DNA from: Trebouxia sp. TZW2008
Taxonomy: Eukaryota > Chlorophyta > Trebouxiophyceae > Trebouxiales > Trebouxiaceae
Assembly: GCA_002118135.1 (NCBI GenBank)
Contig: BDIU01000378.1
Location: 1 to 64,000, forward strand
Length of the DNA stretch: 64,000 nt
Direction: 5' to 3'
Part shown: positions 46,801 through 58,000 of the stretch, piece after piece
How the letters are laid out: each line of letters opens with the position of its first letter
How positions within the stretch are numbered: the stretch's first letter is position 1
Program-made: the position numbers and the translations under genes
Notes under the pieces: model-generated
What the model saw: only the letters and a program-made list of their open reading frames with translations
Told to the model about the DNA's origin: nothing
The model's database searches: none

Positions 46801-47872
46801 CAGGATTAGCCATCTCTCGTCAATCACAATCAAATCAGAAAGAATGCTGATGCGCGGGACCATTGTGTACCCTGTATGGCGAACCGGCTTCACTGTCGCC
46901 TACACAGATCAGCATCAAGTTATGGTCAGGATCAGCCATCTCTTGTCAATCACAATCAGATCAGAAAGAACGTTGATGCCCTGGACCATTGTATACCCTG
47001 TGCGGCACACTGGCTTCACTGTTGCCTACAGAGATAGCATCAAGGTACGATCATGCTCAGCAATTGTTTGTGAATGGCAGCAGAACAATGTAAATGCTGA
47101 TGCTGTGGATGATTGTGTACCCTGTGCTGCACACTGGCTTGACCAATGCATACAGAGATCAGCACCAAGGTAAAAAAGATGATCACTGAACTCTTGTCTG
47201 CCGAGCTAAGACAAACCAGTCTATGACATGCAACGTGAGAATCTTCTACAGCATTAGCTGTGGTAGTGTCAGCCTCTATAGAAACAACACTTACTGTCGA
47301 CTGAATCCCAAGCCCTGCAGAATCAACATTCATACTCTGTCATGCAGTGCTTGTTGGTCATTCATGGTATGAGTCAAGAGTGCAACCAAGCATCCAACGC
47401 TGCAGTTGTCTGATGTGTTGGTGCATCTACATGCATCATGAAGCACTCGGCCATGCAGTGCAAATGCTGGTGGAACAATTGGTAATGCATGGAGGTGGCA
47501 GCTGGGGCTTTAAATGTCAGATTCAACAGATCTCCCAGTAGAACATACGACATGCTGATGTGAGGTTCAGAAATGCTGGCCAGGCAAAACAGGGTGTGGG
47601 CCACACACACTTGTCGAAGCATGTGTAGCCTGCCACTGTTCTTATTTATGCATGTTGGTGCAGATGGCAGCTGGGGAGGCTGGGTGCTGCAAAGCACCAG
47701 CGGTGAGAATGGAGTTTGGTGGACAGGCAAGCTCAAGCCAGCCTATCAGGTGTTTGAAGGCGCACTGAATGTGTATGATGGGGCTTACGGAGTGTACAAC
47801 AGATGGGCCCCATCCTGGGCCCCCTTCAGGCAGCCCCCTGAGCCCCCACAGGCAGAGGGTTCTAAGGCCTGA
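40812..47872 (+). CDS. Histidine phosphatase superfamily protein, 10 exons, 480 aa
   Basis: Exons: 40812-41014, 41152-41231, 41366-41499, 42762-42833, 43217-43284, 43756-43837, 44276-44393, 44910-45235, 45911-46061, 47664-47872; the phases close to a 1,443-nt frame ending TGA. Histidine phosphatases use a phospho-His intermediate on phosphate esters. Seen here are the RHG motif in VMRHGERVDE (catalytic His133), the SPFYR segment with Arg186, and VTHGDAV (second catalytic His377). The substrate is unknown; 'phosphoglycerate mutase-like' is the family label only. Exon 1 encodes an Arg/Ala-rich leader with TRRVAVIAAGLIPTVQALA, like a plastid transit peptide followed by a lumen-targeting signal. 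Exons 1-2 join by phase alone and might belong to a separate small gene ending at 41,239; Met87 (41,207) is an alternative start. Exon 8 contains an internal duplication. Exons 3-10 are secure. Confidence 0.82.
41580..41870 (+). repeat. Decayed copies of the RHG exon donor junction
   Basis: Copies near 41,588-41,640, 41,705-41,770 and 41,818-41,870 repeat 'catgcgacatggtgaaagagtagatgaggtgggtc', i.e. the 3' end of phosphatase exon 3 plus the start of its intron. They lie downstream of the real exon and carry stops or lost Gly codons. Confidence 0.75.
41960..42760 (+). repeat. Six or so decayed copies of the exon 4 acceptor junction
   Basis: Upstream of phosphatase exon 4 a unit of about 105-125 bp repeats. 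It holds 'tgctgtgcagattgacacagtgctcaagctgtctggccttatgacc', which matches the exon's acceptor and first 45 bases, then 'cttgttgagactagctgtc'. Copies end near 42,150, 42,260, 42,360, 42,470, 42,575 and 42,690. None keeps the exon's full frame. Confidence 0.8.
44405..44700 (+). repeat. Intronic polypyrimidine tract (CCCT-rich)
   Basis: A nearly pure C/T run of about 300 bases built on 'ccctcccta', just inside the intron after phosphatase exon 7. Proline/serine-rich open frames here, and Gly/Arg-rich ones on the other strand, are low-complexity artefacts. Confidence 0.85.
45687..45905 (+). pseudogene. Truncated copy of phosphatase exon 9
   Basis: With an intact 'gtgcag' acceptor, 45,687-45,785 repeats the first two thirds of exon 9, including the VTHGDAV codons, almost without change. 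It then breaks off after 'ccattgttgt'. A second, more decayed fragment lies at 45,800-45,850. If spliced in place of the real exon it would lose the domain's end. Confidence 0.75.
46110..47180 (+). repeat. Nine-copy array of the exon 9 donor end
   Basis: Units of about 115-130 bp repeat the end of exon 9 (peptide TGFTVAYRDQHQ) plus 'ggta' and the first 90 bases of the intron ('tcatgctcagc', 'agcaac..atcagaaag'). Copies end near 46,180, 46,300, 46,420, 46,540, 46,670, 46,795, 46,920, 47,045 and 47,170. Many keep a plausible donor and a partly open frame. Confidence 0.85.
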
Positions 47873-49084
47873 CTCATCATCGATGGGTGGGCCCCCTTTT
47901 GGGCAAACCTCAGAAATGTCACAGCCAAGGCGCTTCAAGGAATCACTGGAAGGCAAACTTGGGTGAACTTGAGTCACAGATCGGCATGATGACGAGAAGA
48001 AAAAGACAACAGAGAAAAGTCTATACTGTTAGGCGTTATAGCGGTGCCTCAATTTGTGAACGCAGCCCGGGATCCATGATGACCCTTGACGGCGTAGCCT
48101 ATGTTTCTGTACATGTTGGTATTGTTGAGGCTTCCGGCAGAGAATGAGCCTAATAGAAAGGCAGGAAAAGCAGAGTTGCCTCATTTGGCCGTTTGTGTTC
48201 AACAGAGCATCAAGGCATTGAGAACAAGCCCTACAGCTTGACTGCGCAGACAACCAATTGCGGGTGCCACTGTAGCTTGTCAAGAGCTCTCAGATGCCAG
48301 GCTATGAGTGACATCAGGTGTATCTGCTGACATGCATGAGTTTGCTATTTCAAACTGCAAGCCGGTCGGCAGACAAATGCATTCAAGTTGCTAGAGACAC
48401 ATTTTACGATGTATGTCAGCTGATGCTACAAGTTTTACACAATCAACAGCAGCTGAGATTGCAAACATGCCATGTGGCAGAGTCGTGGCTGGCTTGCCAT
48501 GGTTCAGCAGGGGAAATGCGTTGAACTTTGAAACATGGCACTATATGCACGCTGATGCGGTTACCTTGATACAAGATTGTGGCAAGGCCCACAATCATGT
48601 CACAATTGTCAACGAGACAGAGCGTCTTGCATAATTTGATCGATATGCAATTCTCATCGTGGCTGCTCTCTGTGACGGCATGGCAGCATCAAACGACAGA
48701 GTCTGACATGTCACTGACGCATCTCGCATGATGATGCAAACCCTCAAAAGTGCATATGACGCAAAAATAGCCATGTGCCCTGAATGATTTGGCTGCTTCA
48801 AGCAGGGGAGAATTGGCAGAACCTGTGGCAGGAGCCTCTTTGCCAAGACGCTTTTGATGAGTCATCGACAGGGCGGCCCCTAGGGCGCTTTCATCAAATT
48901 TTGAAGCCAGCAGGCCCCTCTGTGCTGCTTTAACAAGTCAACGACAGCTGCTTCGCGTGAATCGTGCTTGAATTCACCCTTGTGCGTTGTCTCCAGGTAA
49001 GTCAGGCACAAGTGTTCAGTGTTCTCAGCACATCTGCATCGAAAGTTCACAAGAAGAATTTCCTTGCCAGCCAGCTTTACAGTC
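47873..49084. other. Intergenic; no gene recognised
   Basis: It contains the 3' flank of the phosphatase and the 5' flank of the KEN-box gene. I recognise no coding segment, and the open frames in it have no family motif. Confidence 0.4.
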
Positions 49085-49775
49085 ATGGAGAAGACCTTGT
49101 CGAACCGGTGCAAAGGTCCCGCTCAGCGCCTATTCGTGATGCCAGACAGCCTAGAAGCAAAGCGTACCGCACAAGCAACCAGTCAACTCAAATCCGTGTC
49201 GTTCAAACGCAGCACTTGCGCGGAGGACAAGGAGAATGTCAACCCAGACACTTTGGAGCTTGCACAAAACGAAAGCAGGCAGCGGAGACAGCGATTACCT
49301 CAGTTCAGCTCTTTTGGAGACAGCAGCAGCACCTTCAAACCATCAGATGAGGCTCGCACTCCTCAAGACTGCAAGAGCAGGCCTCCTCTCAGAGACATCA
49401 CACCCATCTTTCAGAAGGTGAGCACTGACAGTGGTACACACCCTCAGGTGCGAGGCAGTTCGCACTTGATGTGTGTGCCAGTGTTCAGATCACTCAAATG
49501 AGCTTGCCTGTCTGGGTACACAGGCGGACAGTGGCCTTCGACACACACTCAGGCGTTATTGCTTTTCTCTTGTCATTCAAACACCATTGCAGCATTGAAG
49601 TCTGTGCTCTGGTATCAACCAGCCAGCATATGTAAAGCTTGATGCTTCTTTGTAACCAGCAGCACTTTTGCTGAAGCATGTTCGTCTGCAGGTAATCAAG
49701 AAGACTGCTCAGTCCACAGCTCAGACTTCTGCAGCAGTGCCACAGCAGAGCTCAGGCTTGCGCAGCATGCGATGA
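49085..49775 (+). CDS. KEN-box/D-box protein with C-terminal MR tail, 138 aa
   Basis: Two exons, 49085-49417 and 49692-49775, joined by a phase-0 GT-AG intron; 49,085 is the first in-frame ATG. The protein is small, polar and probably disordered. It contains DKENVNP (KEN at residues 49-51), which fits the extended KEN-box pattern with an upstream acid and Pro at +5. It also has RPPLRDITP (99-107), which fits the cyclin-type destruction box RxxLxDI, and ends in Met-Arg. KEN and D-boxes recruit substrates to Cdc20/Cdh1 and the anaphase-promoting complex, and a C-terminal MR dipeptide is known as an APC/C-binding tail in Nek2A and in plant UVI4/OSD1 inhibitors. The role (APC/C substrate or inhibitor, securin-like or UVI4-like) is inference; no globular domain supports a family name. 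TP motifs at 92-93 and 106-107 could be CDK sites. A donor-like site at 49,803 after the stop and an acceptor at 50,015 could mark a 3' UTR intron. Confidence 0.65.
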
Positions 49776-50781
49776 GCTAGTGCCGAAAACACCGCACAAC
49801 CAGGTACGTCTTAGCTTTGATGCATGCTGAGCGCAAGCACACATGTTCATGCTACACCACCATGCTGCTGGTTATGAGATCCAAAGGTCAATGAGGCTTG
49901 AGCATATCTGAAAACTTACTCAAGCTGATGCACCTGCTGCACATTTGGGCATGAGATTTTCAAATGCTGATGTCCACGCTGCTATACTAAGATGCTGGTG
50001 GGTGTGTTGTTGCAGGTCAGCATGGCTGCAGAGACTGATGTTGATGCTGCGCCTTCCAGCTATTGTTGCTCATTCTCCAGATGACCTGTATTGCTTTTAC
50101 ATGTTATGGTGTTTGGCTGTTGAAGGCGGTCTTGAGGCAGCAATCATGCGCTCTTGGCACAGCTGCTCTTTCTTAGCAGCTTGTTTGGTGTTTTACGTGA
50201 CACATACTTCGTGTTTCATGAGATTCATGAAATTTCTTTTATGCTGCGTTACAAGTGTTAACTGAGAACAAATCAGATCTACTGAATCAAAACTCGTTTG
50301 AGCTCACGCTAGGAATATCAGACACGTCAGTGAGCAGATCATCCAATTTGTTGATGGCAATTTGATGATTCTCGGAGACTGTGCATGAAATTGAATGCAG
50401 TGAGCCTCAATGTGTGCTTCGTGATATGGCTCCTTACATGCAGCTACAAAAGCTTACATTCGGATTGGACTTGACAAATGCTGCAGCTTTCTGCTCTATC
50501 TGTTTGCCAGAGAACTTGAAAGGGGCAGCGAATGGGTGCATAATCACTGCCTGAATACAATGCTGAAAGGACTGACTGTTGCAGCACTAAACGTGAATTC
50601 ATTCTGTATGTCATTGTATAGCAATGCTGACTGTTTGCGTTGTGTTCTGTGATCACAGCTAAACTTTGCAGAATGAGGAGGTGATGAGGTGATGGTAGTC
50701 AAGGAAAGGCGTTATTGGCTAGAGTAATGTGTGCATTCTGTGCAGCTGGATGCCCATTTCTTCTCCAGGAGACGGCTTTCT
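49776..50781. other. Region between convergent genes; no gene recognised
   Basis: The KEN-box gene (plus) and the dynein light chain gene (minus) converge here. 'ttaca' at 50,436 and 50,455 would read as TGTAA on the minus strand, the chlorophyte-type polyadenylation signal, about 330-345 bases past the light chain stop. This is a weak, short match. Confidence 0.35.
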
Positions 50782-51621
50782 TCATTCATAGTACAGCCCA
50801 TATACCTGCAGTCAACAGAAATCATGGTGCAATCAGCTTGCATGTATCTGCAAGAGCAGCTTGCGTATGTTTGCAACGCAATTTGTCTTCTACAGTGACA
50901 GCAGCTGCAAGAACAGCACAACATTCTGTGCTGCTGCGCGACTTCTGTAGAGGCAAAGCTTTGACTTACTTGGCAGACACAGTACAGGGTCTCATTCTCA
51001 TATAGTTCAGAAGCGCTTGCATCAGAATGGGTGTCCCAAAGGCATCTGGACACCACACGCATTGCCTGTCCTTTCTTCTGTCCAAGAGTCACCTGCAATA
51101 CAGGTGCATGAGGATAGCCAAACACCCACTACAAGAAGACTAGGCAAATAGACTGGTGCTTCAAGCGCACCTGGACTACCAATTTATGCCTGTCATAGCC
51201 CAGAGCCTTGATCTTTTCCCTTAGGTCATCTGCCAGTTGCTTTGCATACTGCAAAACCAGAAGCTCTATCACATATCATGAACATGGGAACTATGGCGTG
51301 TTCTGGCCAAATAGCACTGTCCAGTAAGCGCAGCTGTGCACACGATGCCAGGTGCACACCTGAGCAGCTTTTACAGGGTCGTATTGCTGGCCCTCCATTC
51401 GTTCCTGCAACGCTTGTTTGAGCACGGCTTGCACCTTATGCCGCTTGAAAACATATTGCTGCAGGTGAAACAGTCCAAAGCTGTTGTGTTGGTCATGAGC
51501 ACTTTGTGTGACGTAGCGCACAACTTAGGCACACCTCGCCGTATCCTTCTGGCTCTGTAATGTATGTGTTTTCGTACGTGATCTGCTTCGGCGCGGCATA
51601 TGGAGCTGCAGCGTCTTCCAT
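50782..51621 (-). CDS. Tctex1/Tctex2-type dynein light chain (LC2-like), 136 aa
   Basis: Exons (minus): 51621-51535, 51458-51360, 51248-51171, 51092-50970, 50805-50782; every junction is GT-AG in phase 0. The protein has the Tctex1 fold pattern: an N-terminal ENTYITEP segment, helices with YDPVKAAQYAKQLADDLREK, then strands VVQVTLGQKKGQAMRV and SRCLWD, ending YGLYYE at the C-terminus. The length and the short-tailed C-terminus suit the family. Tctex-type light chains bind dynein intermediate chains; this sequence is most like the Tctex2 branch that includes outer-arm LC2, which would place it in the axoneme. The branch assignment rests on remembered pattern similarity. It is divergent from the kinesin gene, 475 bases away, which supports a joint cilium or microtubule role. 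Unlike the large genes around it, its introns are short and free of exon copies. Confidence 0.9.
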
Positions 51622-52095
51622 CCTGATCGCTTGACCGAGCTAGTCAAAGGCCTTACGTTGGGCTCTTGGAAGCCTTGCTGCTGAAAGTCATAGACTCATT
51701 CAATCCAGATCTGGCTCAGTACCCGACTTGAAGCTCCGCCGTGCGGCGAAAGGGCGACGAGTGTGGCAAGTGTGCGAAAACTTTGTGCCCAGTATGTTTT
51801 TGCCAACTTTTTGGTGAGTCATGTTGACCAGCATTTGAGTTCGGAGTCGCCATTGAAGCACATCTCTGGTCACGACAATTGGCACGGAATGATCGCTACG
51901 TTGCCAGGACGGTTCCTACTGTGCTGCAGGAACGGTATGCGCACTTTGTATTCCGGTTGCACCTGATTGCAAACGCTGTAGACGTTGATCAGGTCGTAAT
52001 CTGCTACTACGGCATGTTGAGCTGGAACAGAGCGTGAGCGCATACCTCGTCACACCCTTGCTATAGTAGAAGGGGGCCAAATTCCCACAAGAAAG
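51622..52095. promoter_or_regulatory. Divergent intergenic region, dynein light chain / kinesin
   Basis: A 474-base interval separates the two start codons. It has no repeat copies and no gene. Co-regulation of the pair is inferred from the head-to-head arrangement; I found no defined motif. Confidence 0.45.
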
Positions 52096-55000
52096 ATGCA
52101 GCCGCAAAACGGCATCAACACGTACTCCCAGGGCGACCTGCAGCGAATGATCAGGCAGGTGTCAGACCTGTATACACAGACAGCAGAAGCCACAGCAAGA
52201 GAGCTTGATGACGCAAGTGCGCTCAGCGAAGCAGGCGGCGAAAACTTCAAGGTCAGCACACACAGCTTTTCACAAAGAGTTGCTATGTCAAGTCACCTGT
52301 CAGGGTTGGCACAGGCTAGCTTGCCACGCAAACAAGCCAAACTATCAGGTTGCAGAGAAAAATTGTTGCAGTGTCTGCAGCAAACCTGCTTTGTGATATC
52401 ATAAATGTAGGTGGTGATCAGGGTGCGACCACCGCTACCGCGTGAGCTACAAGGGTATCGGCCATTTGAGAACTCAGCCTTGGTAGACCCCAGCCAGCGT
52501 GTCATCACCCTGTCAGAGAACCTGCAATCTCTGACAGCAAATGGAAATAATCAGTCTCCCGACAATGGCATGGTAAGTTTTGCAAGCTGCATAGTTCAGC
52601 ATAACACAAGCTTACTTTTCTCTAGTGACTGTGCAGTACACTCTTCTGAAACTTAGATGCATGAGGTTCGATACATGGAAGATAACATCAATACACTGTG
52701 GTCATGGCGTTGTACTGCATGACTTTGTTGGGTGATGTTTGCAGCCTCTGCATGGGCAGCAGAAGATGTGCATACTCCTGCGTCAAGCCTTATCATTGCA
52801 GTGAGCAAGCTGTCCATTTTACTTGCAAGCTCTCTACACCTGCCATCGCTATACCTTGGCTGTGCGTGTCGCCTGCAGAAGCTCTGAGACAGCTGTTCAC
52901 ACTGCAGGTGTTCTCCACATACAGATTCACGTTTGACCATGTTTATGCTCATGACGCTGCCCAGGCAGATGTGTACCAAAACTCAGCCAGAGAGTCTGTG
53001 CTGAATGCCTTACAGGTGAGCTTCAAACACCGCACTCCTGTCTGCCACAAGCAGTGTCCAACAGGATGGTTCACGTGAAAACATGCCAATCTGTGCAACT
53101 TGTTCTGCTCCGGCCTGTCGTCATGCTCATCAGCCTGACTTGAAGGGTGACGGCTGTGGTACATGTAAATGCCTGTAGTCCGTTTGCAACTCGTGCATTG
53201 CTGTGGCAGATGCTTTGCCAGCCCAAATTATCATACTTGTCAGGCAAGACAGTATTGCAGAGCCTGTCAGCAACACAACTGGGATTCCCTGCAGGGCTAC
53301 AATGCTGCCATCATTGCATATGGTCAGACCGGCACTGGCAAAACTTTCACTATGGAGGGTGCACATGCTGGACCCAGCAGGGGCATCATTCCCAGGGCAA
53401 TTGAGGATGTGTTCATGTACATTGAAAACGACAGAAATGCAGCACAGAGCAAGTTTCTGGTTCGCGCTTCATACTTGCAGATCTACAATGAGGTGAGCAT
53501 GCTGCAGAGCTGAATACAGTGTGCATGCAGCTTGTTGGGTGATTGCCACATGCAGATGAAAGTGAGTTGCAATGATCCTAATTATTGATGCAAGCCAGCA
53601 CTGCCCAGCAAGAACCACCCCTGAATGCCTCAACAACTGTGCCTGCCACGCACGAGTGGTCACTGCATGTCTTAGCAAAATGGTGTACTCAACACAACCA
53701 GAGAGATAAAGCTTGACATGCAGATTGACTCCGGGACTTATGACCTGGTTTTCAATAGTGGCATCCTGCAGTCAGCTGTCATGCTGAGCCCCGTATGGAA
53801 CCTCCAGAGCCTGCAACACCAACACACATTCTGCGCTGCTGACTGACTTACCAATATGATCAAGCCCTTTCATTGTCCTTATTCTGCATGCTTTGAGTCT
53901 TTGTGTGCCACTGATGATCGGTGCTGTTGCAGGTCATCAGTGATCTGCTGAAGCCAGAAAGGCAGAACCTGGTGATCAGAGAGGACCGCAAGCGAGGTGT
54001 TTTTGTGGAGGGACTGTCTGAGTGGGTGGTCCGCTCTCCTGCAGAGGTACTAATGCCTTGCATCATGTGCATAATCTGTGAAGTAAGAAGCCAATCTACA
54101 GCACATCAATGCCTCAGTGCATCACATATCAGTGCCTTACAGCCGTGTACGCTCAATGGAATCTGCATTGCATACATGGCCAGCCCTGAGGCGCAATGAG
54201 GACAAGGCAAGACTTCAATTGTGCTGCCAGAGCCAGGGACGGAGTACAGGGCAAACACTGCATCAACTCAAAAACTGCGTTTCTTTGTCCGGAACACAGT
54301 CTTTGAGATCTTGCTATGCACTTAGATGACATTGTTTTTACATATTCTTGCCCTTCATCTTGTCTATCTGTGTGAAGCAATGCTGTGCATAGCAGGCGCC
54401 AGGCCATCTCAAGCTGGCCACATTTGTGCCCAAAGTATATCTGTCTCATGTGACCCACGTTCACATTTGCATGAATGACGCATGATTCCACCAATGCATT
54501 GATCCAGGTGTACGGGCTAATGGAACGTGGCGCAGCTCAGAGGGCAACGGGCGCCACAAAGCTGAATGAGATGAGTAGTCGCAGCCATGCTGTGTTCATC
54601 ATCATTGTGGAGAAGAGCACAGTCATGGCAGAGGACACTCTAGCAGCTGAAGATGAAGAGATGGAGCAATTCAGAGGGCTGGCACCAGGCATGTCCCCCT
54701 TTATCATTTCGTGCATTCACTCAGGCGCCTAAATAGTGATGACACACACACAAGCTGGCACAAATGCTGAACATGTGTGGGTACAAAAGCATTAAACATT
54801 CAGCTTATCACATCTGTAGAGGCATACAGCTGCTACTAGCAGGCCTCGCATTTGCCTGCACTGTTTATCTGGTAGGCGTACTGTCAGCAGTTATTGCAGT
54901 CATTCACAGGCTTGCTACTGAGGGATGCATGACCCTGCCAGGTGTACAAAGAATCGCTTGAAATTTATCTGCCCAAAGACGTTTGTAGCACTGTTGATCT

Positions 55001-58000
55001 CGTAGGCGTACTGTCAGCAGTTATTGCAGTCATTCACAGGCTTGCTACTGAGGGATGCATGACCCTGCCAGGTGTACAAAGAAACACTTGAAATTTATCT
55101 GCCCAAAGACGTTTGTACCATGCAAGCTGAATCTCCGCGCGCTCAATGCTGACAGTGCTGTGCTGATAGTGATGCAATGACTGTGATACATTGACGTCAC
55201 CAGATTGCCAGTCAGAAGGATGAGTCTCGATGCAGGCATGGGGTAGGCTAGGCACACAGCAGGGATAGTATGTTTCTACAGCCCTTTTGTACCAGTGCAG
55301 AGCAACCCTTGACTTGCTCAACACTGACAGGAGTGATCTGAGCAACTGCACATCAAATGCATGCTGGTGCAGGCAGGGTAGGCTAGGCACACAGCAGGGG
55401 TAGAGGGTGTCCAGAGCCCTTTTATATCAACCCGACCCGTGATCATCTCGCTCAGTGTTTGCAGCAGTGTTGTCAGCACGCACATCAGAGGGATGCATGT
55501 TGACGCAGGCATGGGGAAGGCTAGGCATACAGCAGGGGTAGGGGTGGAGAGTTGAGGCAGAAGGTGAACCTGGGCAAGCTGAACTTGATACCTTTGGCCG
55601 GTCTTGCTTAACGCTGACAGGAGTTATCTGAGCAACTGCACATCACGTACATACTGCTGCAGGCATGGGCAAGGCTAGGCATACAGCAGGGGTAGGGGGT
55701 GGGGAGCTGAGGCAGAGTGTGAAGGTGGGCAAGTTGAACCTAGTGGACCTGGCAGGTAGTGAGCGCGTCCACATCACTGGAGCCACAGGTCTGTCCCTGT
55801 ATGCTGCTGACATTGCCATGCATGCTGGAGAACAGTCATAGTCGATCTCACTATGCAAGCAGTGAGCGCGTCCACATCACTGAAGCCATAGGTCTGTCCC
55901 TATCTACATGTTTCAGCACGTGTGCCAGCTGTGTGTGGCCCAAGTCCTGTCAAGTCCTCATCCACCGTTGACACTGGCGATGCATGCTGTAACAGTAGCC
56001 AAAGCTGTGTTCAATATGGGTCTGGTTGCACCTGCTGTTAATACTAACCATGCAGGCTGAGATAGCAGTCATACTTGTTCTTGTTACAGGTCTGTCATCA
56101 TCTGCTTGTGACGTAGCCATTCGTGCTGAGATGTTCTTCAAAGCAGCGCTCAGTGCATTTTCCAACATTGTTGCGGAATGCTGGCAAATGCCATCTGCAA
56201 TCGCCCAGGGCAATTAGCAATCATAGGCAAGCAGCAATCTGCAGCATCACGGCAATCGGGTCCTGTTTGGCAGGACATGCCCAGGCTTAGGAGCCATGTC
56301 GCCTGTTGTCTCTTGAGGCTGCAGCTGACAGCGTCGCACAGGATAGTTCACCACATGGCTCACAGCCCTGGGCATATCCTGGCCAATATGGCCTGATATA
56401 GCTGTGTTAATTATTGCTGCGCCCCTATGATTGCTGACTACCCATGTGTGAGATCTTGGTCAATTGCCTCAACAGTGAGCGCCACACAGCTCGTTCAGTA
56501 CATAGAGGGATGGACTCACAGACTTTGCTTGCAGCACTCACTACAACATGCTTGTGAACCTCTTGCAATGCTACAGGGAAGCTTCAGAGGCAGCTGTGAG
56601 CTTGACACTCAGATTCTACGGCATACAGCAAGACAGGCTTTGTGCATTTATCACTCTTGGCATGCAGGCAAAAGGCTTGAAGAGAGCAAGAAGATCAACC
56701 AGTCTTTGAGTGCGCTAGGGAATGTGATTGCAGCTCTGACTGACCACAAGGGTACCAGGGCGCACATCCCATACAGGTCTGTATGCATCCTGTATTTTGA
56801 TTCAGTCTGTATACTGTATTCGCTGCGCTTGCTGCTCATAACAGTGCAATGTCATGCTGTAGCTTCTGAGCTTGATGTCATGCACAAGTGACCAGCAACC
56901 AATTATGGCATCAGGACCCATTCACGCTGCTTGACTGATTATGCCTGCATTAATGCTTTGCATCTGATGTCTGCTAGCAGCGCACAGTGCCACATGCAAG
57001 TCCTCCTGCTTTGGCCAAGAATCAAGCCAGCCCGGCAGTTCAAGACTTGCACTTCACCCAGCATTGATGCTAGAACATGTGCTGGCTGGTACTGTTGTTT
57101 TGGCAGGCCTGTAAGCAAGTCACCTGGTGCAAGTTGTGCATGTACATGGACAATAATTGTGCTGTGCTGTGACTCAGGGATAGCAAGCTGACCAGGATCC
57201 TGGAAGACAGCATTGGGGGCAACTGCAAGACCACCATGATGGCCATGATCAGCCCTGCCCTTGAGGCCTACTCTGGTTAACTTCCTGACCTGTTGCTGCT
57301 TCCTGTTTGGCATCCAATTGGTCACTTGCTCAATGATGCACTCCATTCATGTCTTGACTTTCATACTCTGACCCTTTGTACCAGATGGTGGACATACATG
57401 TTTGCATTCATAAGTATATCAGGGTCCACACACTGAGCAAGTTTCAAGCGCTAGCTAGGCAGGCGCAGTCAGCTGAGGCTCAATGTCTCAACCGTGTTTG
57501 GTTTTTCATGCATTGTCAAATGCATTCAGATGCTGCAGCACTATTGTGCCGCAATGTCTTCATGTCTTTCCTGCACGCCATATGTCTGTCAGAGAAGATC
57601 TGCATGTAGTACAGCACAAAAATTATCATGCATTCCTCCTCAAGCTGACATTCTTGCTGCGCTGCAGAGTCCTTAAGCACCTTGAAGTTTGCCAACCGTG
57701 CAAAGAACATCCGTAATGCTGCCCGGGTGAATGAGGACGTGGACCAGCGCACGCTGCTGCGCAAGTATGAGCGCGAGCTGCGGCGCCTGAGAGCAGAGTT
57801 GCAGCAGCGGCAGCGTGAACTTGTGGACAAACGCCATCTGCTTGAGGCAAGCACATTCACTTCACAACACTAAGCATACCTGCGGTCAATCACGCATCCA
57901 ATCATACAGCAACTCATTCTTTTGTACAATCTCTGTATTTCATTGTTGCTGGAAAGAAATTGTGTTTGTATCAAAAGCGCATTCGTGCCTAAGAGGGGAC

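Noticed and set aside
46613..47173. 186-codon plus-strand open frame in the exon 9 array
   Set aside because: It is made of tandem copies of the exon 9 donor end and intron; the true exon is 45,911-46,061.
48880..49113. 77-codon minus-strand open frame
   Set aside because: It has no motif and overlaps the start of the better supported KEN-box gene on the other strand.
51890..51920. RFX X-box half-site 'gttgcc' in the divergent promoter
   Set aside because: Only a half-site is present, and RFX control of cilium genes is not established for green algae.
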